From assembly GCA_945862355.1 (NCBI GenBank), contig CAMAYR010000011.1:1-38455 (forward strand): a stretch of DNA of 38,455 nt. The letters are read 5' to 3'. The notes under the pieces are model-generated. The model did not search any database, had not been told where the DNA came from, and saw only the letters and a list, made by a program, of their open reading frames with translations. Position numbers and translations under genes: made by a program. Origin of the DNA: Devosia equisanguinis. Its GTDB lineage: Bacteria; Pseudomonadota; Alphaproteobacteria; Rhizobiales; Hyphomicrobiaceae. This document shows, one piece after another, positions 1-7,812 of the stretch. How positions within the stretch are numbered: position 1 is the stretch's first letter; each line of letters opens with the position of its first letter.

Positions 1-50
1 CGGACGAAGCCTGAAACACAACCGGACGACGCCACCGAAAAATGATCGCA

Positions 51-92
51 GAACGTATGAAGGCCCCCGCGCGCGGGGGCCTTCATACGTTC
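51..92. terminator. Perfect 42-bp palindrome, probable bidirectional terminator
   Basis: Two 21-base arms are exact reverse complements with no spacer. The core is GGCCCCCGCG/CGCGGGGGCC, flanked by GAACGTATGAA and its complement. It is followed by AAGACTGA rather than a T run; an A-rich GAAAAATG lies just before it. It probably ends a gene left of the window and insulates the hydrolase gene. The arms are longer than in a usual intrinsic terminator. Confidence 0.6.
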
Positions 93-142
93 AAGACTGA
101 TGGATTATTGCTCCGGCTCGCCGATGGAAAATTACTCCGGCG

Positions 143-1135
143 TTGACACCGGGCTGCTTGCGGCTGCGGTCGCTTGGCGGTCTCACCGTCGCACTTGCAG
201 TGTCGATATTGCTTGCCACCAGCGGTCCGCTGGCCGGTCAACGTTACACGGAGGAGGTATTCAGCTTTGCCACCCGCGCCGATCCGGACGACGACGAGCC
301 GCCAGTGGAGGTCGAGGCCACAGCCTATATCCCTGCGCGTGTCAGGCGCCCGATGAGCGCGGTCATCATCGTGCCGTCGAGCGGGGGGGTGGAGGAGGAA
401 CGTGAAATCTACTACGCGCTGGAACTCGCTAAAGTGGGCATTGCCGCGATAGTCGTGGATAGCTTCACCGCGCGCGGCGTTGAGAATTCGCTGTACGACC
501 AGAGTGCTCTGGAATCCTCAGACATCGAGAATGACGCCTTTGCCGCGTTGCGCATGTTGGCCGCCGACCCGCGTTTCGATCGCAAGCGCATCGCCATCAT
601 GGGCGTCTCGAAAGGTGGCACGGTTGCCCGCGATACCGCGCTGGCAGTGCGACGCAAATTGCTGGGCCGGATGGATCTGCAATTCGCTGCCCACATCGCC
701 ATCGCGCCCGACTGCGTTTGGACCAACCGCTCCAGTGCGACGACTGGTGCGCCCATGCTCTTTCTGCTTGCCGAGCTCGACGATCAGACGCCACCCGGCC
801 CCTGTGTGGTGCAGGCTCGGCGGATGATTGCGGCTGGCAACGCAAAGGTTTCCTGGAAGACCTACATCGGGGCTCACCACGCCTGGGAGGAGCTGGGGGC
901 GAGCCCCCATTTTGATGCGCGGATCGAGAACTATTCCAAGTGCCGGGTCTGGATCGAGGACGACGGCTCGATGCACGCGGCTTCGACGGGCGATGTCGTC
1001 CCCGACGAGGGATGGCGCGACTGGGCCCGGACCAACTGCATGACGACTGGCGCGACCTGTTGCGGCGGTACGCCCGCGCTGAAGACGGCAGCCACCCGCG
1101 ATGTGATCGAGTTCCTTCGCCGGCAGGGGTTTTGA
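143..1135 (+). CDS. Exported dienelactone hydrolase-like alpha/beta hydrolase
   Basis: A 330-residue protein with an N-terminal hydrophobic segment (about residues 11-31, ending near LAGQ) that looks like a signal peptide, so it probably acts in the periplasm. The catalytic triad of the alpha/beta-hydrolase fold is visible: the nucleophile elbow GVSKGG with Ser156, an acid in ELDDQTP (Asp213 or Asp214), and GAHHAW with His245/246. This order and the overall length fit the dienelactone hydrolase family; the substrate cannot be read from the sequence. Several cysteines near the C terminus (CRVW, NCMTTGATCC) suggest disulfides. The start used is a TTG with no convincing ribosome site, so the true start may differ by some codons. 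The gene stands alone, between the palindrome at 51-92 and the CTAG palindromes that begin 50 bases after its stop. Confidence 0.82.
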   Translation: MTPGCLRLRSLGGLTVALAVSILLATSGPLAGQRYTEEVFSFATRADPDDDEPPVEVEATAYIPARVRRPMSAVIIVPSSGGVEEEREIYYALELAKVGIAAIVVDSFTARGVENSLYDQSALESSDIENDAFAALRMLAADPRFDRKRIAIMGVSKGGTVARDTALAVRRKLLGRMDLQFAAHIAIAPDCVWTNRSSATTGAPMLFLLAELDDQTPPGPCVVQARRMIAAGNAKVSWKTYIGAHHAWEELGASPHFDARIENYSKCRVWIEDDGSMHAASTGDVVPDEGWRDWARTNCMTTGATCCGGTPALKTAATRDVIEFLRRQGF

Positions 1136-1186
1136 CGGAAGGATCAGGCAGCGAAAATCCACGAGCCTTTCCGATTTGTAACCACC

Positions 1187-1263
1187 CTAGTGTTCCGGTT
1201 CTGACATTTGCTTCCCGTTGCGGCGAGGCTCGGTGCAAATGTCAGAACCGCAAGAAACACTAG
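1187..1263. repeat. CTAG-bounded palindromic element A
   Basis: A 77-bp inverted repeat beginning and ending in CTAG. The left arm is 1187-1211 (CTAGTGTT...CTGACATTTGC) and the right arm 1235-1263 (GCAAATGTCAG...AACACTAG). The 23-base loop, read on the minus strand, contains GAGCC..GCCGCAA.CGGG. Loop and ends match element B, while stem bases differ in pairs. It may also act as terminator of the hydrolase gene. Confidence 0.8.
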
Positions 1264-1276
1264 CAGGTCTATGATT

Positions 1277-1355
1277 CTAGTGTAGCTTCTTCATCTGACG
1301 TTTGGTTGAGAGCCCAGCCGCAAGCGGGTACCAAACGTCAGATGCGCTACACTCG
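1277..1355. repeat. CTAG-bounded palindromic element B
   Basis: A 79-bp inverted repeat with left arm 1277-1306 (CTAGTGTAGC...CTGACGTTTGGT) and right arm 1330-1355 (ACCAAACGTCAG...CTACACTCG). The final CTCG is a one-base variant of CTAG and is shared with the start of element C. The loop 1307-1329 contains GAGCCCAGCCGCAAGCGGG. Compared with A, two stem positions change on both arms so that pairing is kept. Confidence 0.8.
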
Positions 1356-1423
1356 TGGCCCGTCGCGCCTAAATCGTATCATAGCCGCAGCCACCGTCCG
1401 ATTTGCGCGCGACGGGCCGTTAG
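1352..1423. repeat. CTAG-type palindromic element C
   Basis: A 72-bp inverted repeat: left arm 1352-1376 (GGCCCGTCGCGCCTAAATCG) and right arm 1399-1423 (CGATTTGCGCGCGACGGGCC). The loop 1377-1398 holds AGCCGCAG and CCACCGTC. It shares its first four bases with the end of element B. The first 55 bases are almost identical to the element at 36500-36575, about 35 kb away, so this is a dispersed repeat. Confidence 0.82.
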
Positions 1424-1460
1424 AGCAGTTTCCGATCGACTGATCAGATGGATCTGCTCT
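1421..1460. repeat. Degenerate AGAGCA-type intergenic palindrome
   Basis: AGAGCAG at 1422-1428 pairs with CTGCTCT at 1454-1460, around TTTCCGATC and GATCAGATGGATC. The pattern recalls AGAGCA...TGCTCT palindromes with a TCCGATC core that I recall as common between genes in Hyphomicrobiales; that is memory, not a search. It abuts element C. Confidence 0.45.
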
Positions 1461-1627
1461 GGACATGAATTGAGCCTCTCCGGGTGCCGCACGTCCGATT
1501 CTTTGCTTGCGGCCAGTGCCTACGATAGCGGCGCGATGAACCGGCCTGCTGACCAACGACGAGTTGGAACTCACCCGCGGGCGGGGCGCGCATCTACCGG
1601 ATTGTTCTGATGGATCAGAGAGGTAGA

Positions 1628-1704
<77 letters not shown>

Positions 1705-2163
1705 ATCTAGCGACGCGCCGGCACCGCCAGCGGGTCATCACAGGAGCGTGGGGATACGTGCTGACCGGTGAGAAGTCAAGGTCGTTGCGCGGCTATTGTG
1801 AAGTTTACATGCTGGTTCGTGTGCCGACGACAGCCCTGGAGCCTTGGACGGGCCACTGACGTTGCGGCAGGGATGCCTGACGGCTCGCCGCCACGGTCCG
1901 GTTGCCGGTGCCTGTTGCTTTTACCTGCTGGTTGACGCGTGGGGTGGCCGGATTGAGCGGGCGTGGCTCGTGTCCCCTCGGACCACGCCCGTCGCCCTTG
2001 CGGGCTCCCCCAAAACCGTCCAGGCGAGCCCGGGCGGCAGGCGCTTGCAGATCGCAGTTAGCCGAAGTAATTGCGGTGACTTATGGGCAGGATTGGGAAG
2101 TATTGGGGACAGCACTTCAATTTGCAGATATAATCTGAGATAATTCCCAGCCCGCCAGCCCCG
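1705..2163. other. Intergenic region without recognisable gene
   Basis: About 460 bases between tRNA-Asp and the rhodanese gene. Short open frames exist (for example 1844-2143 on the plus strand) but their translations are compositionally odd, have no ribosome site and match no family I know. An AT-richer stretch at about 2060-2145 could hold a promoter or be the tail of a decayed gene. Nothing firmer can be said. Confidence 0.5.
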
Positions 2164-2571
2164 TCAGGTCTTCGGGCTGATAGCCTCGACCGGGCCGCCT
2201 GCGGCTTTCCACGCAGCGAACCCGCCCTCGATATGTGCGACGGGCGCGAGCCCCATATCCTGCAGTGTCTTTGTAGTGAGCGCCGAGCGCAGGCCTCCGG
2301 CACAGAAAAACACGAACGTCTTATCCTCGCCGAACACGGGCTTGTAGTACTTGCTTTGCGGATCGATCCAGAACTCGAGCATGCCGCGCGGGGCGTGCAG
2401 CGCGCCGGGGATCTTGCCCTCGCGGGCGAGCTCGCGCGGGTCGCGAATATCCACAAGCAGCATCTTGGGGTCCCCGGCGAGCGCGATTGCTTCACCGGCC
2501 GAGTATTCCTTGATCTCGCGTCGGGCGGTCTCGACCATCGTATCCACGCTCACCTTCAAGGGCTTTGCCAC
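2164..2571 (-). CDS. Single-domain rhodanese-like sulfurtransferase
   Basis: A 135-residue cytoplasmic protein with one rhodanese domain. The fold signature LLVDIRDPRELAREGKIPGA is followed by the active-site loop FFCAGGLRSA, whose Cys would carry the persulfide, and by the closing motif HIEGGFAAWKAAGGP. The family moves sulfane sulfur to cyanide, thioredoxin or biosynthetic acceptors; the partner is not indicated. I chose the GTG at 2571 because AACGAGGTGG lies just upstream of it. A TTG at 2598 would add nine poorly conserved residues. It stands alone on the minus strand, with about 145 bases to the divergent lipoprotein gene. Confidence 0.88.
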   Translation of the reverse strand: MAKPLKVSVDTMVETARREIKEYSAGEAIALAGDPKMLLVDIRDPRELAREGKIPGALHAPRGMLEFWIDPQSKYYKPVFGEDKTFVFFCAGGLRSALTTKTLQDMGLAPVAHIEGGFAAWKAAGGPVEAISPKT

Positions 2572-2715
2572 GTTCCACCTCGTTCCTTTTTGCCACAACT
2601 TTTCACTACCCCATCCTGGCCCGCTGCAGCAAATGCTACGGGGGGCCGTACTTCCGCCGTGAATGTGCCGCTACCGAAAGGCGCGTAACCAGCCGTGTCG
2701 GCCTAGGGTTCCGAG

Positions 2716-3186
2716 GTGATCGTGTACCGTTCCTGCCTGGCAATGCTCGCAGCCTCGCTTTCGGCGTGCGCTGCCGAAACGGGGGGATCCTCGCCCGCGG
2801 TATATCTGCCGGTGGCGACGGGCCCGGCAGCAACCGCTGGAGCGGGGGCAGCCAGCGTGCGCGCCGCTCCAGGCGGATACAAGCTGACCGAGGCCGAGAG
2901 CCGGCTCGACTGTCCAAAGTTGACCGGTCAGATGAAAGTCCGCATCGCCAACATGCGGGCAGCCTACGGTCAACGGAGCGGCACGAACGTCAGCCAGTCG
3001 ATCCAGGCCGTGGTGACGCCGGTGTTTGGTGGAACCACACGTGGGCTCGATCCCGATGCCGATCTGCAACTCGACCGTGCGAAGATGGAGGCCTTCAATC
3101 GGCGTCTCGCCGAGAAGAAGTGCAAGACGCTCGATCTCGACGCTGAGTTGCGCGGCGAGCCAAGCGGGCCGCGTGTTCGGAAATAA
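2716..3186 (+). CDS. Small putative lipoprotein of unknown function
   Basis: A 156-residue protein. The N terminus is hydrophobic and ends in LAASLSAC, a good lipobox, so the mature protein probably starts at Cys18 and is membrane-anchored. An Ala/Gly-rich linker follows (about residues 28-52), then a charged segment (YKLTEAESRLDCPKLTGQ) with a second Cys, and a Lys/Arg-rich C terminus with another Cys that may form a disulfide. No catalytic motif is visible. GTG at 2716 is taken as start, with GTG at 2722 as alternative. It has no co-oriented close neighbour. Confidence 0.72.
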   Translation: MIVYRSCLAMLAASLSACAAETGGSSPAVYLPVATGPAATAGAGAASVRAAPGGYKLTEAESRLDCPKLTGQMKVRIANMRAAYGQRSGTNVSQSIQAVVTPVFGGTTRGLDPDADLQLDRAKMEAFNRRLAEKKCKTLDLDAELRGEPSGPRVRK

Positions 3187-3469
3187 ACGTCGATATAACA
3201 ATGTTGTGGGGGTAATGTTGAGGCAGACGGCACCATCTGATTAACCAGGAAGTCGGGTAGCGTTCTGCGCGAGGCAGGTGCTCGGTTAGTCAACGTCTCC
3301 CGGGTAGCGGCACCACGCCCCAATGGACAGGAGGTAGCGCGCGGGGTTACCTCGGACATCGTCATTCGGGGGATCTGATCCACGCCGAGCGGTTGTGCCT
3401 TTCGATCTGGCCGGCCGAGGCCCTGTGCGGGGCCTGACCGGCTCGAGGCGGAGAGCTGCTGCGGCAAGC
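3187..3469. other. Intergenic leader region upstream of P450, no gene seen
   Basis: This stretch, with the 14-bp repeats that follow, separates the lipoprotein from the P450 gene. No coding potential is convincing. A GC hairpin, AGGCCCTG-TGC-GGGGCCT like, lies at about 3418-3434. An AT-richer segment at 3187-3245 just after the lipoprotein stop might hold a promoter. Confidence 0.4.
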
Positions 3470-3525
3470 CGATTGCCAGCCGCCGATTGCCAGCCGCCGA
3501 TTGCCAGCCACCGTTTGCCAGCCAA
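3470..3525. repeat. Short tandem repeat, 14-bp unit, about four copies
   Basis: The unit GATTGCCAGCCGCC is repeated three times almost exactly, and a fourth, diverged copy (GTTTGCCAGCC) ends at about 3525, 37 bases before the P450 start. The period of 14 is not a multiple of three and the array is not coding. It could be replication slippage or a set of protein-binding sites in the P450 leader. Confidence 0.75.
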
Positions 3526-3561
3526 GGGGCACATGTCGCCCGCCGAAGTGTGACCACGACC

Positions 3562-4947
3562 ATGACCATGACCGAACTCACCACGCCATCTACCGCGCAA
3601 GGCCTCGGCGAGGAGTCGAGCATCTGGTTCAAGCTGACCACGCTTCTGCGCGGCAATCCGCACAACCCGATGGCGACACTGCTCGACATGACGCAACGCT
3701 ACGCCCCTCGCACGGGCGGCGTGATCTCTGTTACGATGGCCAACCAGCGCGTGGTGTTCCTCACCGAGCCCGACCAGTTCAAGCACGTGCTCGTCACCAA
3801 GGTCGACTCGTACATCAAGTACTTCGACGGCCTGAAGCCGATCTTCGGCAAATCGATGATCACCCACGACGGCGCGGTCTGGAACAAGATCCGGATGCCC
3901 CAGCAGCCGGCGTTCCACCCGGATATGTTCGCCGAGTACGTGCCTTATTTCCTTTCCGCGATCCGCGCGAAGATGGACCGCTGGGCCGAGCTGGCGCGGT
4001 CGGGGGAAGAGATCGAGATGGTCGAGCAGACCTGGACGCTCGCCGCCGACATGATCTGCAAGGCGTTGTTCGATCGGGACATGCCGTTCAACCCACACGT
4101 CGTCTTCAAGTGCGTGAAGACTTACACGGATGTGATGAACCACAAGTCGATCCGCTTGCGTCGACAGGCCGGTGAGCTGGTCGAGATGCATGACGAGGAC
4201 GCTGCCAAAGCGATCGAGGCGTGGTGGGCCGTTCCCCCTGCGGTCTTCGCGGCCGATCCGCGCGAGGAGCGTGAGCGCACGCTGCTCAAGATGATCGAAG
4301 CCTGCGCCGCCGACCCGTCGATCCCGGAATTCGACCAGCAGCAGGCGCTCGACGAGATCAAGCAGTATCTGTGGGCTGGCACTGAAACGACGGCGCTGAC
4401 GCTCGCCTGGGCGCTCTACCTGACGGACAAGCACGGTGAGGCTGCCGAGCGCATTCGCCGCGAGGGCGAGGAGGTTTACGGCGACCGCGAGCCGACGGCG
4501 GCGGACTACTCCGCGCTCGCCTACACCCGTGCCGTGATCCAGGAGACGATGCGGATATATCCGCCGATCTGGGGCCTCATTCGCGTCGCCACCGAGAGCG
4601 ATACGATCGGCGGCAACGAGATCCGGCCCGGTGACCGCGTCGCGCTGTTCGCCTACGGCGTCCATCACAGTCCGAAATACTGGGACGAGCCCGAGGAGTT
4701 CCGCCCTGAGCGCTGGTTGGGCGATGCCGCAAAGAAGCGCAAGCCTTATACGTACATCCCCTTCGGCGGCGGCAAGCGCAGCTGCATCGGCGGCGCGATG
4801 AGTCAGGTGGAGAACACGCTGGCGCTGTCGATGCTGCTGCGTCGCTTCCGCCCCGAGTACGTCGGCACGGAGCCGCCAGGCATCCACGCCACGGTCACGC
4901 TGTGCCCGAAGGGCGGGCTGCCTTTCCGCATCCGCGGGCTGAGCTGA
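3562..4947 (+). CDS. Cytochrome P450
   Basis: A soluble bacterial P450 of 461 residues that would oxidise an unidentified substrate using O2 and electrons from a ferredoxin/reductase pair encoded elsewhere. The heme-binding loop FGGGKRSCIGG places the thiolate ligand at Cys408. The oxygen-activating I helix is WAGTETTAL (271-279) with the acid/threonine pair, and the K-helix ExxR is ETMR (328-331). There is no membrane anchor, reductase domain or fused ferredoxin. I chose ATG 3562 (MTMTMTELTTP); ATG 3568 is equally possible. The next gene on the right is convergent and encodes a hydroxycinnamoyl-CoA lyase-like enzyme, so a role in aromatic breakdown is conceivable but not shown. Confidence 0.93.
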   Translation: MTMTELTTPSTAQGLGEESSIWFKLTTLLRGNPHNPMATLLDMTQRYAPRTGGVISVTMANQRVVFLTEPDQFKHVLVTKVDSYIKYFDGLKPIFGKSMITHDGAVWNKIRMPQQPAFHPDMFAEYVPYFLSAIRAKMDRWAELARSGEEIEMVEQTWTLAADMICKALFDRDMPFNPHVVFKCVKTYTDVMNHKSIRLRRQAGELVEMHDEDAAKAIEAWWAVPPAVFAADPREERERTLLKMIEACAADPSIPEFDQQQALDEIKQYLWAGTETTALTLAWALYLTDKHGEAAERIRREGEEVYGDREPTAADYSALAYTRAVIQETMRIYPPIWGLIRVATESDTIGGNEIRPGDRVALFAYGVHHSPKYWDEPEEFRPERWLGDAAKKRKPYTYIPFGGGKRSCIGGAMSQVENTLALSMLLRRFRPEYVGTEPPGIHATVTLCPKGGLPFRIRGLS

Positions 4948-5001
4948 GCTGAGCTGAGAGAAGGCGGGTGGGCCTGGACCGCCTGCTTGGTGCATTCCAC
5001 T

Positions 5002-5019
5002 CGCGCGTTCCAACGCGCG
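5002..5019. terminator. GC-rich hairpin between convergent genes
   Basis: CGCGCGTT and AACGCGCG form a perfect inverted repeat around CC, midway between the convergent P450 and lyase stops. No T run follows on either strand, so this is only a candidate bidirectional terminator. Confidence 0.3.
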
Positions 5020-5066
5020 CAGACGTCGTGCGGGCGCCGCTCGACCGCGGCACCCGCCGGCTCTTG

Positions 5067-5894
5067 TCAGCTCCCGCGCTGGTACGGCCCGAGGCCCGGG
5101 CGGTAGCTCTTTTTGTCGAGGAACTCCGTCATGCCGACGCGGTCGCCGATTTCCTTGTCGAGACGCATCAGGCTGTCCTGCTTGACGGCCAGATAATCCT
5201 TCGCGTCCTCGACGTTCATGCCGCGCACGACGCGTACGGCCTCCTTCGTGTAGCGCAACACGTTGGGATTGAGCTTGGTGAGCTTGCTCGCAAATTCGAC
5301 GGTGCGGGACCGCAGGTCCTTGGCCGGCACAGCGAAATTGGCAAGGCCGAGCTCGACTGCACGCTTGCCGTCGAACGGCTCGCCGGTTGCCGCGTAGTAG
5401 AGCGCGTGCCGCGGTAGCATCATTTCGGCGAGGTTCCACGACACGATGCCGCCAGGGATGATGCCCCAGTTGACCTCCGACAAGCCGAAGGTCGCATCCT
5501 CGGCGACGATTGCGAAGTCACATGCGCAAAGCTGTGTGAACGCGCCACCGAATGCGAAGCCATGCACCATTGCGATCGTCGGCTTGGGAAACTTCGACAG
5601 CAGCTCCCAGCGCCAGCGATGGCTGTCGTTGCTGGCCTTTCGCCGCAAGGCGGGGTCCTTGGCGCCTTCGCGGAAATAGAGCTTGAGGTCCTGGCCGGCG
5701 CACCATGCCGGCCCGTTGCCGCCTATGATGAGCACACGCGTCGCCGCGTCCACCGATAGCGCTTCCAGGGCGTCGCACATGTCCGCGTGCAGACCCGGGC
5801 TCATTGCATTGCGTTTGTCTGGTCGATTGAGCATCAGGAAGGTGAGGGCACCTTCCCGTTTGATTTCGATGTTCTCGTATTTTTTGTCTGTCAT
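5067..5894 (-). CDS. p-Hydroxycinnamoyl-CoA hydratase/lyase-like crotonase
   Basis: A 275-residue crotonase-fold enzyme. The family adds water to feruloyl- or coumaroyl-CoA and cleaves it to vanillin or 4-hydroxybenzaldehyde plus acetyl-CoA. Features typical of that subgroup rather than generic enoyl-CoA hydratases are the NRPDKRNAMSP start, CAGQDLKLYFREG (67-77), the W.WELL..FPKPTIAMV segment, GLSEVNWGIIPGG with Glu140 at the position of the catalytic Glu, the DYLxxKxD segment with a conserved Tyr, and the ending FLDKKSYRPGLGPYQR. CoA-ester substrates of related structure cannot be excluded. The ATG at 5894 has GGAGG just upstream. No feruloyl-CoA synthetase or vanillin dehydrogenase gene lies nearby. 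It follows queC on the same strand after 111 bases. Confidence 0.85.
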   Translation of the reverse strand: MTDKKYENIEIKREGALTFLMLNRPDKRNAMSPGLHADMCDALEALSVDAATRVLIIGGNGPAWCAGQDLKLYFREGAKDPALRRKASNDSHRWRWELLSKFPKPTIAMVHGFAFGGAFTQLCACDFAIVAEDATFGLSEVNWGIIPGGIVSWNLAEMMLPRHALYYAATGEPFDGKRAVELGLANFAVPAKDLRSRTVEFASKLTKLNPNVLRYTKEAVRVVRGMNVEDAKDYLAVKQDSLMRLDKEIGDRVGMTEFLDKKSYRPGLGPYQRGS

Positions 5895-6005
5895 GGCGCA
5901 TCCTCCGGTGAAATGCTGTTTCAGAAGCTACGCCGAAAAATCGGGGTGGGCAATCGGGCGTGGTCGGGACGCCGGATGGCACGAAACGGCGGCGCTGGAA
6001 TACGT

Positions 6006-6734
6006 TCAGCGCTGGTGTTCGAAGAAGCGTGCATAGCCGACCTTGCGGAGGTCGCAGGCCGGGCAGGTGCCGCAGCCATAGCCCCAATCGTGCAGGGTTG
6101 TCCGATCGCCGAGGTAGCAGGTGTGCGTGCGCTCCCGCACGATGTCGACCAGCATGTCGCCGCCGAGCTCCTTCGCAAGGGCCCACGTGGTCGCCTTGTC
6201 GATCCACATCAGCGGCGTGTGCAGCACGAAGCGTTGGTCCATGCCGAGGTTGAGCGTGACCTGCAGCGCTTTGAGTGTGTCATCGCGGCAATCGGGGTAG
6301 CCCGAGTAGTCCGTCTCGCACATGCCGCCGACGAGGTGCTTGAGGCCGCGACGGTAGGCGAGGGCTGCCGCGAACGTGAAGAAGAGCAGGTTGCGGCCGG
6401 GCACGAACGTGTTGGGCAGCCCGTTCGCCGCAAACGTGATCGTCATGTCCTGGGTCATTGCGGTTTCGCTGATTGCTGGAATCACCGGCAGATCGAGCAC
6501 GTGGTCGGCGCCGAGCCGTTGTGCCCAGGCGGGGAACGCCGCGCGCAAGCCCTCGAGAACCGGGCCGCGGCAGTCGAGTTCGACCTTGTGGCGCTGGCGA
6601 TAGTCGAAGCCGATCGTCTCCACATGCTCGAAGCGCTCGAGCGCCCAGGCGAGGCAAACGGTGGAATCCTGGCCGCCCGAGAACAGTACCAGTGCGCGGC
6701 CGCCGCCGGACGTCTCCGTTGCTGGAACCGGCAC
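6006..6734 (-). CDS. queC: 7-cyano-7-deazaguanine synthase QueC
   Basis: A 242-residue ATP-dependent enzyme that turns 7-carboxy-7-deazaguanine into preQ0 in queuosine biosynthesis. The N-terminal PP-loop is [18 protein letters not shown] (ATP pyrophosphatase). The segment FDYRQRH is typical of QueC, and the C-terminal zinc site is visible as C.LGDRTT...[10 protein letters not shown]. The GTG start at 6734 sits five bases after the apt stop, with GAGG overlapping that stop, so it is translationally coupled to apt. No queD, queE or queF is present in the window. Confidence 0.96.
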   Translation of the reverse strand: MPVPATETSGGGRALVLFSGGQDSTVCLAWALERFEHVETIGFDYRQRHKVELDCRGPVLEGLRAAFPAWAQRLGADHVLDLPVIPAISETAMTQDMTITFAANGLPNTFVPGRNLLFFTFAAALAYRRGLKHLVGGMCETDYSGYPDCRDDTLKALQVTLNLGMDQRFVLHTPLMWIDKATTWALAKELGGDMLVDIVRERTHTCYLGDRTTLHDWGYGCGTCPACDLRKVGYARFFEHQR

Positions 6735-6739
6735 TTGCC

Positions 6740-7270
6740 TCAGTGCCCCTCGAACGACATGAGTGACCGCACCTTGATGCCCTGCAACTCGAGCAGTTTC
6801 GTCCCGCCGAGCTCGGGTAGATCGATCACGAAGGCAGCACCGACGATGTCGCCGCCGGTGCGCCGGATAAGCTTTGCTGCGGCTTCCGCCGTGCCCCCTG
6901 TCGCAATGAGGTCGTCGATGATCAGAATCCGCTGGCCCTGGGTGATTGCATCGGCGTGAACCTCGATCTGATCGACGCCATATTCGAGTGTGTATTCCTG
7001 CCCGATCGTTTTCCAGGGCAGCTTGCCCTTCTTGCGGATCGGGACGAACCCGCAGCCGAGCCGGTCGGCGACCGCCCCACCCAGGATGAAGCCGCGCGCC
7101 TCGATCCCAGCGACGGCGTCCACCGGCTCCGTGCGGTAGGGCTCCGCCAGCCGGGTAATGGCTGCTTTCAAGCCTTGCGAATCACCAAGCAGTGTCGTGA
7201 TGTCCCGAAACATTATGCCGGGCTTGGGATAATCCGGGATCGTCCGTATAAGCTTCTTGAGATTTTCCAC
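6740..7270 (-). CDS. apt: Adenine phosphoribosyltransferase
   Basis: A 176-residue purine salvage enzyme making AMP from adenine and PRPP. The PRPP-binding motif [17 protein letters not shown] is clear, as are the N-terminal [19 protein letters not shown] signature and [15 protein letters not shown] chose GTG at 7270 because GGAGG lies about eight bases upstream and the next residues match the usual APT start; the open frame runs further upstream without support. It is the first gene of a two-gene unit with queC, and divergent from the small membrane protein gene. Confidence 0.95.
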   Translation of the reverse strand: MENLKKLIRTIPDYPKPGIMFRDITTLLGDSQGLKAAITRLAEPYRTEPVDAVAGIEARGFILGGAVADRLGCGFVPIRKKGKLPWKTIGQEYTLEYGVDQIEVHADAITQGQRILIIDDLIATGGTAEAAAKLIRRTGGDIVGAAFVIDLPELGGTKLLELQGIKVRSLMSFEGH

Positions 7271-7388
7271 ACCTGCCTCCGTGCCCGCCAAAATCGTGGC
7301 GCAAAATAGCAATAGTAGGAAGGCTCCGGTAGGACAAACGGAAGCGCCCCGGCCGGTTGGTCGAGCGGATTGCGAAGGAGCGAGCGCG

Positions 7389-7763
7389 ATGCCGGCATTG
7401 GACAGGAATGGAGGCGGGCCGGGCGTCATGCCGATGTCCGACGATCTGCCTCGGACCCTGCGACGCGAGCGCGAGGCGCGTGAGCGCTCCGGTCTGGCGG
7501 GCCTGCCGCATGGGGCACCGCCGTCGATTTCATCGAGCTACGGACCAGAGCCTGGCATGTCGGATGGATTGGTGGTTTCGGGCACCACCGTAACCGACGT
7601 GAGGATACCATTCCTGCGCTTGATGATCATTTCCATCAAGCTGGTGCTCGCGTCCATTCCAGCGCTGTTCCTGCTTGGCACCATCTTGTGGCTCGGGGGG
7701 CATCTGCTGATGACGTTCTTCCCCTGGCTGGTGAAGCTGCAGATCCTGATCAGGGTGCCCTGA
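7389..7763 (+). CDS. Small single-pass membrane protein, unknown
   Basis: A 124-residue protein. The first 75 residues are polar and rich in Gly, Pro and Arg, including TLRREREARERSG. A hydrophobic stretch at about residues 78-110 (LRLMIISIKLVLASIPALFL and following) spans the membrane once or, as a hairpin, twice. The ATG at 7389 is preceded by AAGGAG at good spacing; an in-frame ATG at about 7430 is possible. I do not recognise the family. It is divergent from apt and convergent with the peptide-binding protein gene. Confidence 0.65.
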   Translation: MPALDRNGGGPGVMPMSDDLPRTLRREREARERSGLAGLPHGAPPSISSSYGPEPGMSDGLVVSGTTVTDVRIPFLRLMIISIKLVLASIPALFLLGTILWLGGHLLMTFFPWLVKLQILIRVP

Positions 7764-7812
7764 TCTTTGTCGCAGATTGCCGGCCACGCTTCTTAACGAA
7801 GACACTCCGATA

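Noticed and set aside
1844-2143. A 99-codon plus-strand ORF after tRNA-Asp
   Set aside because: No ribosome site, unusual composition and no recognisable family.
3470-3525. CRISPR array
   Set aside because: The 14-bp units are head to tail without spacers, and no cas gene is present.
3286-5439. A 717-codon open frame on the minus strand
   Set aside because: It lies antisense to the P450 gene and part of the lyase gene. Its translation is Arg/Ala/His-rich without family resemblance, as expected for high-GC antisense frames.
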